From contig NC_079488.1 of assembly GCF_020520425.1 (NCBI RefSeq), forward strand, positions 10,455,747 through 10,519,746: 64,000 nt of DNA, in the 5' to 3' direction. Source of the stretch: Spinacia oleracea (Eukaryota > Streptophyta > Magnoliopsida > Caryophyllales > Amaranthaceae). A program made the translations under genes and the position numbers. Of the stretch, positions 52,573 through 64,000 are shown in pieces; the first letter of the stretch is position 1; every line of letters starts with the position of its first letter. Under the pieces are notes generated by a model, which was not told the origin of the DNA, ran no database searches, and saw nothing but the letters and a program-made list of their open reading frames with translations.

Positions 52573-54879
52573 TTAGGGACAAGTGTGCATTTCCTAATTC
52601 CTTTGTCGCTCGATGCTTGCTCTTGAACATAAGGTAAGAGTTGTCATCCTTATTATGTCCAGAGGTGTTCCTCGGTTTCAGAGTTCAACTGATCAAATAA
52701 ACAGATAATCATAGCCTATGATTCATCCGAGCACGGCCATGCATTTCACAGTTTCTAGCTCTCCGAGTGGCCTTGTACAACTTTTAAGCATCTCATCCCG
52801 AATTATGGGAGGACGATCCCAATCTTGCGATTTTGAGATTAGACTTCGTTTGATAGGTGATTACCTGAGCGTTGCCTTTATAGCCTCCTTTTACGGTGCG
52901 ACGGTTGGTCAACGTCAAAGCAACCAGTTCTCAAACAAGTAATCTCAAATCACTCAGGTATTGAGGATTTAGTGTCTAATAATTTTAATGAAATTTACTT
53001 ATGACAGATTTTCATCTCTTACAGTAAAGTTTCATAGGTCTTGTCCGATACTAGTCTTCACAAAGTAAGTATCTATGCAAATGATTATGACATTGCCATG
53101 TCCACATAGTTCAAGAAACAGAACTACTAGTCATCTTGCATTCTAATCGTCTAACTTTTTCTTGCGTCCAATTTTATAGAAAACTCCGACTAGGGACCAT
53201 TTTAAACCTTTGACATTCAAGTTCACTTGATAGACATTTCTTAGTCACAGGACTGGTCCTGACAGTCTATCTTGAATATATCGTCAAATTGAAGGGACTC
53301 ATCATTTAATACTAAACCAAGATTAAATGGAATATGAAAATTCATTTCATATATGATAAATGTTCAACCCCAATGTTTTACCACCATGGGCCTCAAACAC
53401 ATCTTCTAAAACAGTTCATGGAATTCAAAGCTATGCTTGATTTCCAGCGCTACAATGTGAGTGTTGTTTCTCACTTGTTGCATAGGTTTAGTTATCATGC
53501 TTTGCCAATCTTAATATCCTTTTCATCGAATGTTCTTCGAGATAGATGATAAGATCTTTTGAGTATGTTTATTTTGTGATCTAGTCTTTTCTTGCTTCGA
53601 TAGTGGTTCTACGCATTTTGCAATGAAGAACCATCAAGTTAGCAGACATGTGATCCACCCAAGTTTAATGAAGAACTCATTAATATAAACAACTTTGTCT
53701 TATTGCTTCTTAGGCAATAAGTACTTTTACTTCAACTGTTTAGGTTGCTAGTGATGCTTTGTTTGGATTTGCTTATCCAAGCAGTTCACAGATATGTGGA
53801 AGACTTTCCAGCTGTATCTTAGAACATAGAAATTAATATTTTAATTTCCCATGCAACAACTCATGGTCTCCAACCCATGTTGCCATTTTCAAAACACGAT
53901 CCTCTATAGCTCGTCCATATCAATGGTTAACTCCAAAGGGTCTTGCTTGATCCTTTGCCAGTGTTTATGCGTGTAGCATCAATATTTAGCATATCTTTAT
54001 TTCCTTGAATCAAGAACTATTCCTATGTACCATTTCAAGTACCATAAGTATTCTTGATCTCAATCTAGTTGATCTTTACTTAGATCAATAGAGATTGGTA
54101 TATGTTCGTCATGGCTAAAGTCATACGATACGTTTTTGGCGATCCTCATATTATATCATACATGATAAATTCTTTTGCAGAATAATTCCCAATTGAATTC
54201 TATTCATGTAACTTTAGCTCATCTAGTTTCAGTAGATACTAAATCCAGCTAAATTCTTTGACATATAATATAGGTTTAAGAATCTTACTTAGATTCTTTG
54301 ATGTTTAACTTAGTAAATGCTTATACATAGTTCAAACATCCTTTACTTAGATTTATTCATATGGGTCGAATATCTCCAATGGAGTCTTTCGTGTTTGATT
54401 TAGTAAATGCCATTACTTAATCCAAAACAATATCATAAGATCTTTGTAAATAGATCTTAATACCCAGTATGTACTAAGTTTCGCCATGGTCCATCATTGA
54501 TGAATAATTTCAAATCTAAGTCATTAGCATTTGAATGTTATTTCACAATAGAGAGATATGTGTGTGATACACATAGGACCAATTAAGTTTTACGTACTCC
54601 CACTAAACTTCTTATATATCTATAAGAATCATGTATATTTTATGAAACTAAAATACTTATTAGCTTCACTAAAATACAATTCCAATTCCCAATTGCTTGC
54701 TTAAATCTGTACTTAGATTTCCTAAGCTGGCATTCATTTCAAGCATTATTTGGATCCACAAATCCTATGACATGCCATGTACATAGTTTTCTTCCAACAT
54801 TTGATTGATGAATATGTTTTGTCATCCAATTGCCATATGTACCAATATGCAATCATTGCTTGATTTATAGACTTGAGCA
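52573..54879 (-). other. 3' region of the second copia element
   Basis: 52573-53290 matches the 3' untranslated region of the first copia element. 53290-54880 is A/T-rich and stop-filled, probably a remnant of reverse transcriptase and RNase H, but I cannot align it by eye. Confidence 0.5.
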
Positions 54880-55610
54880 TTACGATTATGCATGAGGTTT
54901 CAACACAATCCATGTCATGAATTTGCTTGTAACCTTTAGAACTAATCTAGCTTTGCGTGTGAACACAATTTCATGTTTGATGGTTTTTATCCTTAAAACA
55001 AACTTGCAATCAATAGGTGTGAAACTATTCTTGCAAATCAACAAAATTTTAATTTTGTCATCAAAACATTGAGTATGTTTTATGGCCTTTAACCATCTAA
55101 AACATTTGAGTCTTTATATGGCCTCTAACCATTTTAGGGAATCTGGGTTTCGTCATAGCTTTCTTATAGGTCACAAACTCATTAATCTACATGATAATAG
55201 TTTGACTGTTAGTTGTAGGTTTCTTCACTATCTAATAGAAGAATTGCATAGTTTCAGTGACTTGAACTCTATGCCTACTAGGGTATAGAACATCAAACAA
55301 TAGAATATCAATAGCCACTTAAAAGTCCTTTGAATATTCTGTTCTCCTTGAAGCACTTGTAAAGTCTTCTAAGAGATGTCTATTCTTTAAAGCCACTTCT
55401 AAAGTCCTTAAAGAATAAGTTCGGATTATCTGAAGCACTTCGAAAAGCCTCCGGAATGTCCGTTTATGTTTGTTGTTCGCCTCGAAGACTTTCGAGGTCT
55501 ATTTTCTCCCACTTGTCATTTTGGAAACGAATTTCCAAAAGGACATTATTTCGAGCAAACAAACATTATGTTCTCAAAAATTCGTGGTAGAAACAATACC
55601 CTTGTGTTTC
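54880..55610 (-). pseudogene. Degenerate copia pol (integrase-RT linker and start of RT)
   Basis: Minus strand. 55480-55610 aligns at nucleotide level with 37070-37190 of the first element (shared words include TTTCCAAAATGACAAGTGGGAG and TAGACCTCGAA). 54880-55010 aligns with the start of reverse transcriptase at 39060-39180 (AAGCTAGATTAGTT...AAAGGTTACA...). Many stops and indels in every frame; no product possible. Confidence 0.75.
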
Positions 55611-57280
55611 ATTTGAATAAATCATAATGAAACATATATCTATACTTGAGCCTTAGTTTGTCGAATGACAAACACTAAGCTCCCACTGAGTTTTGCAACT
55701 CTCTAGATATATTTTATGAAAAGTTATTCTGAAATTACTTTTCAATAGCTTTGACGAATTTGGTTTAGTTTGGTGGTAGTTGAGCATTTTGTTTTAGAAA
55801 TTATAGGAAAAGTCTTTATGATCCATCATTGATCGAATCAAGTACTAATTGACTTCGATTATTCCAACTAAGATATGCCATATCTTATGGACCTAGATTG
55901 TGAAATTACAACACACAATCATTGATGATCATATTTGGTCTCAAGTAGTCATCAACATGATCTAACCTAGATCTTTATGATTTCTTGCCAAGTGGGATTT
56001 ATACTTCTGAATCTTTGAACTAGCCAAACAGATTCAAACTTATATCACATTGAGTAAATAAACCTATATTCACTCAAATCTGTGTGAAATAATAAAGTCA
56101 TAAAACCTTTCTTTAGTTTTGAACTCTATTGTCTAGGCGTTCTAACAATAGTTCATATCTTTTGTTACTTTCAACAAGTAAGACTAGTTGTCTTAAAATG
56201 ATCTAGAAATCAATCAACTTTCAAAAGTCCATCAAAATAGAGCTTATGAATGTTAACTTGTTGATATGGTCTAAGCAACAATGCCAAAGATTAGTGGAAC
56301 TCAAATCAAGGGGTTGATTTGAACCTAATAAAGTTCTTTAAAGAGTTGTTTGTTTTAATCAAGCATATTGACCATTTCATTCAAATAAACAAACAAACAT
56401 TGTTTTTGTTTTTCTTGAATGTGAGTCTTTCTGTGTTTGAAAACAGAAATTTAGGTATGTTGATTATGGAACAAAATAGCCATTAAGTTCCAGCCTTTGA
56501 AAGGACTTAAAACAAACTTAGATGACCCTACAATTAATGTAGCAATGCCATGCTTCATTTCCCACTTGTAGGTCATTAGTGTATCCTAGCTTCCATTGTT
56601 TGAGTTATTACCGAAGTAAGAACCTCAAGCGGTATATGATACCAAGGAAGTTTGATTGCTAGGTCACTTCTCTTTAAACATAAACTTATAGGTAGAAACG
56701 GAATCGTAAATTCCTTTCATTTGTTCCTCGTTTTCCTATTTCTTGTACCCTTTCTTATAGTCTTAAGAATTGATTTCTTTAGTGTTGACTTTTATACTTT
56801 GTTAGACATGTCCAATGTCACCAACAAGGTTTTTACTATTTTAATTTATGTTGAATATTTTGCTTCAACTAGATGATCTTACCAGAAGCTTCTAAAGCTC
56901 TCTAAGCATTGATCTATTCGAATGTCTAGGGACTAGACTCATTCGAGAATTAAATGGACAAAGATGTTTAGGTTGTTAACCATTGGTAAAGCTGAGCGTT
57001 TAAGCTCAATGCTTTATGATCTCAAAACTACAGTGTATTTTGAATTCACAAGCACCAATTGGTTTGCCATTCGATTTTGATACTCGAAAACAACCATAAA
57101 AGTCGCTATAAGAAACGTACATTTTAAATTGCTCACTTTCTCTCATTTCCGTGAATCGTTCTTGGATTCACTACCAATCGAGGAAATTTACTGTTACCTT
57201 TCTAAAAGGATTTATTGCAGTGCAAGATATTTAATTATAAACAATAATTAAAACATACATTGAAGCATGCAAAGTCTAAA
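55611..57280 (-). other. Internal region of the second copia element, probably decayed gag-pol
   Basis: A/T-rich and stop-filled. It holds the gag-integrase interval by position, but I find no alignable gag motif. Confidence 0.45.
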
Positions 57281-60036
57281 TATTTATCATGAATAATAAC
57301 TTGAAAATGAAAGCAATCATGCAATTTAAACAAGTCATTAGCATTTTATTCGAATTATGTGTTCCGGAAGGTGTGAATAAAATGATTCCAAGACCCTAAA
57401 ACCATTGAAGAATTAAGCACAGTTTGTCGACTCAATTCTAAAACATTTTAGGTAAGCAAAAGCCTTTTGCTAATAGTCTAGAAACTACTCTTGGTTGATA
57501 GGTACGTCTAAGAACTTATTAGGTAAACCTATCGATTTTGCCACGACATAAAAGGACTCCTTACTTATATCGTTGAGTTTCACCAAAACTAACATGTACT
57601 CACAATTATTTGTGTACCTTGCCCCTTTAGGACCAATAAGTAACACCTCGCTGAGCGAAAACTATTACTAGATTGATGTAAAGGATATCCAAGCAAGTGT
57701 ATATTTTGGCATGGCACCTTTTAACTCAATTTTTAAGTTTGGAACTTAAGGCTCTTACTATGTTGGTTAGATTTTAAGTGAACTAAAATCCTTAATCATG
57801 CAACATAATCAAGCCGCGATCTCATGCATAATTAAGACATATTTAAAGCAATAAATAACTTAAAGCATGCATAAGATAAATGTGATTTAGTATGGCCCGA
57901 CTTCATCTTGAAGCTTTAACTTCAAAGTCCGTCTTGAGAATCTCCGTGGGAGGCACCATTTTCTTCAAATAGGATAAGCTATAACTAAAACTAATTACAA
58001 CTATTTGATGGTACGCAGACCATATTTGAATTGAAAAACAACTTTGGTACTTTAGACCAATTACATTCAAATTAATGGTACGCAGACCATATTTTCTATC
58101 CTATTTGCGCCATACTAGTCACTTCATAACCTGCAAAACAGTACATATACAATATATACCATTCACCCATTCATTATCATGAATGGCCCACATAGCTGGT
58201 TAGTAAAACACATTATGCATCACGTAAACATTTGCAGCAATTAATCAAGGGCACCAATAATCTACCAATTATTCAGTCCTTATTAATTTTAATCAAGTTG
58301 TTTTAACCTTAAGGATTTGTAGACCTAATCAAGAGTTTATGACTAAAAGCGCTCCCACTTAAACCAATAAATTCATATGCTTTACTAATTTTAAACATAA
58401 AAATGTATTTCTAGTCTAACCGGAAACATACAAATTTAATTAAAATTTAAAGCTCATATAAATTTATAATTGAATCCAAAAAGTTTAATTTAATTTCAGT
58501 CGTATTTAAATTAATTCATGATTTTAATTTTAGTAAAATAATTAGAATAAATAAATTTTATTATAATTACAATATTCAAAATTAAAATCCAAGAAAATAA
58601 TTTAAATTATTAATTTTAAAATTAATTAAAATTACGTAAACTGAAAATTTCAAATTAAACATTCAAAACGATCTAATCGCAACGCAAACACCCTACGCAT
58701 CGCACGCCCATGGGCCACACGCACACAGCCATCGCTGGCCATGTGCGCGCAGCCCATGCGCTGCGTCGCATAGCTGCTGCTTCTACCCTTCGCAAGCCAT
58801 CGCGCGAGCTGGTGCTCGCTGCGCGCGCGCCAGCGCTCGATGCACGCGAGCATGTGCTGGCTGCGCGCGCGCCAGCGCTCGATGCACACGAGCCATCGCT
58901 CGCTGTGTGCACTCGCCAGCGCATGCTGTGCGCGCTCGCTTGGTGCGAGCCAGCGCTCGCTGCGCGCGGCATCGACGCTGGGCGCAGCACTCGTGGCACG
59001 CGAGCTTGCGCTCGCTACGCGCTAGGCTGCGCGCGCTTGCGCGAGGTAGTGCCCGTTGTGGCGCAGCTCGCTTGTTGCCCACACGCGACTGCCGTGCCTT
59101 GCCTTCGCCCATCCCCATTCGTCCATTGCTCATAGCCCACGACACAAGGCAGGGCTGCTGCCTTGTGCTCGTGCACCATGCCCTTGTTCATTGCATTCGT
59201 GCCGCATGGGCGACGAGCTCCCTTGCTCGTCGTCACATGCCCGCACTATACAACACCCCTTAAGGGTAACACGTAGCATCCATTGCTTTGTGCGTGCAAG
59301 TAATATGAACGAATCGCATAAAATTTAAAAAATTTATATTTAAAATTAATGACAAATTAATAAATAATATTAATTTCATAATTTTAGGGCGAAAAATCGA
59401 AAATTTATTATTCAATTGATTTCCGATTATCATGGATTCAAGCCTAGGTCATAAAAATTTAAAATTTATCATAAATTTACAATTTTTATGGTGGTTTTTA
59501 ATCATAGGTATCTAATTAAATTATAATTAATTATGAAAATCAAATTAATTCTAAATTATTCTAATTTTCAACAAATTAATCATAATTACAAATTAGATTG
59601 CATAATTAACAAGGCTAGGCATTCAAACTTGTTAAACATATACAGTAGGTCAATCAAAAATTCAAGATTTATCAACAAGAATCGCAAATATTTAATTTAA
59701 CATCTTAAATTTACGAAATTTTGCATTCGAAAAACTAAAACCTTCGAAAAGTCATAGTTAGGCTTCGAATTTGAGAATTCTGGGTTCAGCAGAAAAATAC
59801 TACTTTTGTCAAAATTTTAGAATGCCTTTTACATGCGGAATTGATACAAAAATCACTCGATTTGGATGAGTAACGAAGAAACTGCCGAAAAACTGCCGAA
59901 AAACTGCGTACGTATAATTCAATAAACGCAATTTGCAATTAATTAACAATTACGAAAATTAATCACCCCTTTTAATTCTTGCAAATTTGTAATATTTAAC
60001 CATGTTCATGCAATTTAGATTATGAAAATAATAAGA
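57281..60036 (-). other. 5' leader of the second copia element
   Basis: Matches 24890-27480 in reverse complement along its length, for example ATGGTACGCAGACCATATTT near 58010-58095 and the TAATCTACCAATTATTCAGTCC region. Confidence 0.75.
58680..59275 (-). repeat. GC-rich block with internal direct repeat in the leader
   Basis: CGCGCGCGCCAGCGCTCGATGCAC-type words occur twice about 60 bp apart (58822 and 58862), with more CAGCGCTCG words following. The block is about 150 bp longer than the one at 25600-26035. Long open frames on both strands follow from the composition. Confidence 0.75.
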
Positions 60037-60050
60037 GGCTCGTGATACCA
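60037..60050 (-). other. Primer binding site (initiator-Met-like)
   Basis: TGGTATCACGAGCC on the minus strand, identical to the first copia element. Confidence 0.87.
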
Positions 60051-60051
60051 C

Positions 60052-61995
60052 TGTTAGGTTATGATACATATGACAATTCATAAATCATGCGGAAAAACCA
60101 TTTAGCCAGGAATACATATTATTTACACATAATCATATAGCATAGTTTAGATGCATACTCTTTGTTGCGTGCATTCCCTAGCTGCGCCCGAACCGAACAA
60201 GAACAAGTCTTTAGGACTCCAAGTGTCGTCCCTCCGTAGATAGAGCTGGCAATGGGTTGGGTTGGGTCGAAATCAGGTCGACCCATTTATAAACGGGTTG
60301 AGATTTTCCCAACCCAACCCGACCTGTTTAATTAAACGGGTTGAGATTTTCAACCCAACCCAACCCAACTATAAACGGGTTGACCTGAAGTTGACCCGTT
60401 TAATTTTTTTTCCCACTTTAAATTGTAAATTGATTTGACTATAGAATTGCGAGGTGATTTTGTTATGGCATATCTCATTGCAAAAAGTAATTTTTCAATA
60501 TGTATTTGACATGAATCAAAACGTCAAATAATTATTCAATGTTGAAGGGAAAATGAGAAATAAAATCTTTCAAATCACATTATACATATATATATTACAT
60601 ACTTGCTTGCACTTAAACGGGTTAGACGGGTTATTTTCGGGTTGAAAATTTCAACCTGACCCAACCCATTTAATTAAACGGGTTGGGTTGGGTTGACCCA
60701 TTTAATTAAACGGGTTGAAAATCTTGACCCAACCCTTTATTATTGGGTTGGGTTCGGGTTGGGTTGGTGGGTTGGGTCAATTTTTGCCAGCTCTATCCGT
60801 AGATAGTCCACAGCACGTCCGGATCCGCCTTAAGATTGACCAACTAGAATCGCCCTTAAGGTACTAATAATTTCGGCACTTTTAGGCAAGGTATGTGACT
60901 GAATTTTTCTCTCAAAAACTCACTTTGAATACTTGAAAACTCGTTATAAATTGGGAGCCCAGGCCACATATTTATAGGGGTATGGAAAGAGAATTGGACT
61001 CCTACTAGGATACGAATTAATTAAATTAGAATCCTAGTGAAACTCTTATTTAATTAATTTATCATTTAGGATTAGGAATTTAATCATTAAACGAATCCTG
61101 TACGTTTTAGGTTTCGTATACAAACACACACACGCACGCACAACAGCCAACGAGGGGCGCCATGCGCGCGCGCGCACAGCCCGAGCAACGCAGCCCACGA
61201 CTGCCGCAGCCTTGGGCGCGCGCTGGGCCTGCCTTGCGGTGGGCCTGGCGCAGCCTTGGGCTGGCGTGTTGTGGCGCGCGTTTCCCTTGCTGGACGTGGG
61301 CCTGGCTTCGTGCTGGGCCTTCGTCTAGCAAGCTCGTCCGATGCTAATTCGTACGACGCGCTTCCGATTAATTTTCCGATTCCGGAATTCATTTCCGATA
61401 CGAACAATATTTAACATTTCCGATTCCGGAATTAATTTCCGTTTCGAACAAATATTTAATATTTCCGTTTCCGGAATTATTTTCCGATTCCGATAATATT
61501 TCCGATTCAGACAATATTTCCGTTTCCGGCAATATTTCCGATTCCGGTAATATTTCTATTTCCGATAATATTTTCCGATACGTACCATGTTTCCGTTTCC
61601 GGCAACATCTACGACTTGGATAATATTTATATTTCCGATACGATTCATATTTCCGTTTCCGGCAATATCATCGTTTCCGGAGTATTCATTTCTTGCCTGT
61701 GACGATCTCAGCTCCCACTGAAACCAAGATCTGTCGATTCCGAATATCCATAGATGGTGTATTTAATGCCATTAAATACTTGATCTGTTTACGTACTATT
61801 TGTGTGACCCTACGGGTTCAGTCAAGAGTAAGCTGTGGATTAATATCATTAATTCCACTTGAACTGAAGCGGCCTCTAGCTAGGCATTCAGCTCACTTGA
61901 TCTCACTGAATTATTAACTTGTTAATTAATACTGAACCGCATTTATTAGACTTAACATTGAATGCATACTTGGACCAAGGGCATTATTTCCTTCA
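60052..61995 (-). repeat. 5' LTR of the second copia element, containing a MITE
   Basis: 1,944 bp; removing the MITE and one 8-bp duplication leaves 1,381 bp, as in the other LTR. TATA-like box at 60969-60976, CCGGAA tract at 61355-61685. Confidence 0.94.
60241..60795. mobile_element. hAT-type MITE (555 bp)
   Basis: Terminal inverted repeat TAGAGCTGGCAA at 60241 and TTGCCAGCTCTA ending at 60795. The 8-bp duplication TCCGTAGA lies at 60233-60240 and 60796-60803, as known for hAT elements. The interior has many GGGTTGGGTT and ACGGGTTGA words in both orientations. It is absent from the other LTR of the same copia element, so it came in after that element. Confidence 0.93.
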
Positions 61996-63260
61996 GGAGT
62001 AACATAGGGCTACATATTAGGTCGATAAAACTCACACCAGGTGGATGAAACTTACACTTGTATGTTTTCTGCTTCTACTATTTGATTGGTCGTTTTGGAT
62101 ATAGTAGTGCTACCTATTATTTGATTCTTTTCATCTTTTGGTGCTTCTCATCTCTCACAATATGAAGGTATTTGATTAATATTTCCTAAAAGAAATTAAA
62201 AAAAGGGCGCATCCACATTTCATGATAATAGTTGGCTAGGCAAATTCGGACAACCTTTTCTGTTTAACTTTGGACCATGGTCTCCTGCAGTCCTGTGAAA
62301 ACCCTTGTTTTCTTGCATTGCAAACATTATACGGAAATCTAGAAATATCTTTGTGCAGAGAGTCTGTTTATTACTTGATTCTAATTTCGGGCCTCTCGTG
62401 GTTTCCTAGAGCAAGTGGCTCTTCAGTATGTCCTCCATCTTGTAAATCATAAGGGCCATTTTATTTAAAAAGCAGTAAATAGAATGGAATCAATAGCAAT
62501 TGAGGAAATTAAGGGAATAGATATTGACCCACTTTTTTCTTTTAATGTACTTGGTTAAAAAATCGAGGAACTTATTACAACATAGAACAGTTATATTTAA
62601 TTAAACTAACAGTGACGGGTCTGGTCTAGCACTTCAGTACCACCAACCACACCCGTAGATATTCTTGAAGAGTAATATGAACATGAGCACTGCTTTTAGA
62701 CATCTTCCCAGTTATATTTCTAACTAGTTAGAATCAATATTAGAAGTTTTCAGGTAATTGGGATGTGTGTAACATTTTTAATTTATGAATAAGAGATGCG
62801 TTGAAAGATATTTATTGTTATTATAAGATATGTTAGCTATATGGTGAGATAAAATCATCCATATACAAGAGATGAGTTGAGTTGTTTATGTGGGAACCGA
62901 TAAACCGTATATGGTTATAATGTGACAGTTTAGAGCTGGTATTTGTCAATTTGTGTTTATTTTTGTTATTTTTTTCTTGATGTTTCTTTCTACAATAATG
63001 TTTATGTTTTTATATAGTTATCCAACCATTCTATAGAGTATATATGCAAAAAATTACAGAGTCAAGATTTGATGCTTGAGCTGTTTCATTCCTTTGTCGT
63101 TTATTTCCTGCTGAAACCGTTAGAATAAAGTGACTTTGGTTTTTGAAGATTAACCAGATCAAGTATAAGATTTGGTGCAATGATCTCTGATCAGTTTTAG
63201 ACAAATCAGTTCTGATCAGATGCAAGCATCTGTTTTTGTTTTCAGCTTGTTTATCTGTTT
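61996..63260 (+). other. Sequence right of the copia element, no gene seen
   Basis: A/T-rich, probably the continuation of the CACTA interior and of the 3' flank of the captured PUX fragment. No convincing frame. Confidence 0.5.
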
Positions 63261-63460
63261 TTAGTTCTAGTTTGTTCTATATCACTCACTGAATGTCTAT
63301 TATAAATGAGCAAAAGCATAGTAGAGAAATGAACATGTCAAAGACCCAGGGGTATAAAAAATACAGCTGAACACATACACAACATTGAGGGATCATGTCA
63401 ATGACCAGGTGTATAAAATAAACAGCACAAGGAACACACACACACACAACATAACACACA
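63261..63460 (+). repeat. Duplicated segment, copy 2
   Basis: Direct repeat of 50449-50640, with a differing ACACAC microsatellite at 63430-63470. Confidence 0.88.
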
Positions 63461-63645
63461 CACAACAGGGAACATGATCATGACAACCTAGAAACAACGA
63501 CTTATTTTATGTTTCTTTGCAGGTAACTATTTCATATATTGGACAGATTGTTATGGCTTATACAGATATCAAGTACAGAAGGTAGATGCGGACAAGATGC
63601 TCCAAGAAAATTCAGATATTTGAAGTAACCAAATGCAAAAGGAGT
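63461..63645 (+). other. Spacer before the coiled-coil frame
   Basis: Contains TTTCTTTGCAG at 63513-63523, an acceptor-like signal followed by a short open stretch (ITYIGQIVMAYTDIKYRR region). Too short to assign. Confidence 0.4.
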
Positions 63646-63903
63646 TCAATGAGATGAAATTAGAATAATTACCCTTTTGTGTGCCATTCCCAAGACTTGT
63701 TGTGCACAATCAAGAGCTTTTGTTGAAGCAGTTCCTGTACGCACTTGACCTACTAGTTGAGCAAATTGTCCAATAAGAGTTTTAAGCAGCCAATTATTCT
63801 CTTTCACTTGCTCTTGCAACTTTCCATTTTCCTTCTCAAGTGTTTCATTTTTCTTGTTGATAGCTGACACTTCTTCTTTCACATTTTCCATCACCAAGGC
63901 CAT
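63646..63903 (-). CDS. Possible C-terminal exon of a TnpA-like (En/Spm) protein
   Basis: Minus strand. ATG at 63903 opens MALVMENVKEEVSAINKKNE, followed by LEKENGKLQEQVKENNWLLK and LIGQFAQLVGQV, a clear coiled coil with Leu/Ile/Val at heptad-like spacing. Plant En/Spm-type transposition proteins often end in such a Glu/Lys-rich coil. The sequence continues past the window on the N-terminal side (63904-64000 also looks coding in part). Orientation is opposite to the PUX fragment. A host coiled-coil gene cannot be excluded. Confidence 0.45.
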   Translation of the reverse strand: MALVMENVKEEVSAINKKNETLEKENGKLQEQVKENNWLLKTLIGQFAQLVGQVRTGTASTKALDCAQQVLGMAHKRVIILISSH

Positions 63904-64000
63904 ATGTCAAACTTTTCCATACCCATTCTTCCTTAGCACACCATGCACTCCATAAACGTCGCTCTTTCAAACTCCAAGTCCGTAACCAACAGGACGTTCT

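Larger units (their letters stand above)
51178..61995 (-). mobile_element. Second copia element of the same LTR family, decayed pol, with a hAT MITE in its 5' LTR
   Basis: Minus strand. 5' LTR 61995-60052 (1,380 bp plus a MITE), PBS 60050-60037, leader to about 57280, degenerate pol, PPT 52572-52558, 3' LTR 52557-51178. Target duplication GGAGT on both sides. LTRs differ at roughly 1.6% by hand count. No open frame over 85 codons in the internal region apart from the GC-rich block, so it is non-autonomous. Confidence 0.92.
49472..64000 (+). mobile_element. CACTA (En/Spm-type) element, right end outside the window, interrupted by a copia element
   Basis: It begins CACTACTACAAATCC, the commonest plant CACTA terminal sequence, exactly where the gypsy 3' LTR is broken. 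Subterminal hairpins of the CGACGCTTTTTGGCGTCGAG type follow (49495-49860). Interior contains a PUX gene fragment, a duplicated A/C-rich segment and, near the window end on the minus strand, a coiled-coil frame. That 61996-64000 belongs to the same element is an inference from the 50449-50640/63261-63460 duplication and from the lack of another boundary. Confidence 0.75.

Noticed and set aside
58650..59328. Several overlapping frames of 60-141 codons, Ala/Arg-rich
   Set aside because: Low-complexity translation of a GC-rich leader block on both strands; no domain, and absent as a frame in the sister element.
60241..60795. GGGTTGGGTT runs as interstitial telomere repeat
   Set aside because: The unit is not TTTAGGG and the runs occur in both orientations within a bounded hAT MITE.

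Overview
The window looks like plant nuclear heterochromatin. I can assign nearly all of the 64 kb to transposable elements, nested up to four deep, and I find no convincing intact host gene. Evidence for a plant: Ty1/copia and Ty3/gypsy elements with plant-type primer binding sites (initiator-Met-, Asp- and Arg-like), CACTA, hAT, Mutator-like and Stowaway DNA elements, and a captured piece of a plant UBX-domain (PUX) gene. A eudicot is likely; Amaranthaceae/Chenopodiaceae (spinach, beet, quinoa) is only a guess from the general look of the LTRs.

Left part (1-23,459), in order of nesting. The oldest element is an Athila-like gypsy element on the minus strand (5' LTR 21,834-23,459, PBS, start of gag). 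A Tat-like gypsy element on the plus strand (10,917-21,422) is inserted in its gag; it carries gag and protease but no reverse transcriptase or integrase, plus an antisense gene. A copia element, of which only an LTR piece remains in the window (9,868-10,916), is inserted near the 5' end of the Tat-like element. A second Tat-like element on the minus strand (1-9,867, running off the left edge) is inserted in that copia LTR. The two Tat-like elements share a dispersed family of GC-rich hairpins (about 23 copies, mostly in pairs), the most unusual feature here.

Middle (23,477-42,755). A complete plus-strand copia element has 1,398-bp LTRs, a 5-bp target duplication (gtttg), a PBS and a PPT. Its gag is split by a 7.5-kb CACTA element (27,714-35,189) with captured exon-like pieces and a tandem array of 171-bp units. 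Its pol carries a direct duplication of about 516 codons, so integrase is present twice in one reading frame.

Right part (42,756-64,000). After 243 bp of unassigned sequence comes a Mutator-like long-inverted-repeat element holding a Stowaway MITE (43,004-43,913). Next is another gag-protease-only gypsy element with an antisense gene of a different family (43,925-49,471). Its 3' LTR is cut by a second CACTA element starting at 49,472, which runs to the window end and carries a PUX gene fragment and a possible TnpA-like coiled-coil gene. That CACTA element is interrupted by a minus-strand copia element (51,178-61,995) of the same LTR family as the middle one; its pol is decayed, and one LTR carries a hAT MITE.

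Functionally, this is non-autonomous elements accumulating on one another. The gypsy elements depend on enzymes supplied by others, both CACTA elements carry host-like sequence, and several unrelated families hold short CpG-rich palindromes in LTRs or subterminal regions.
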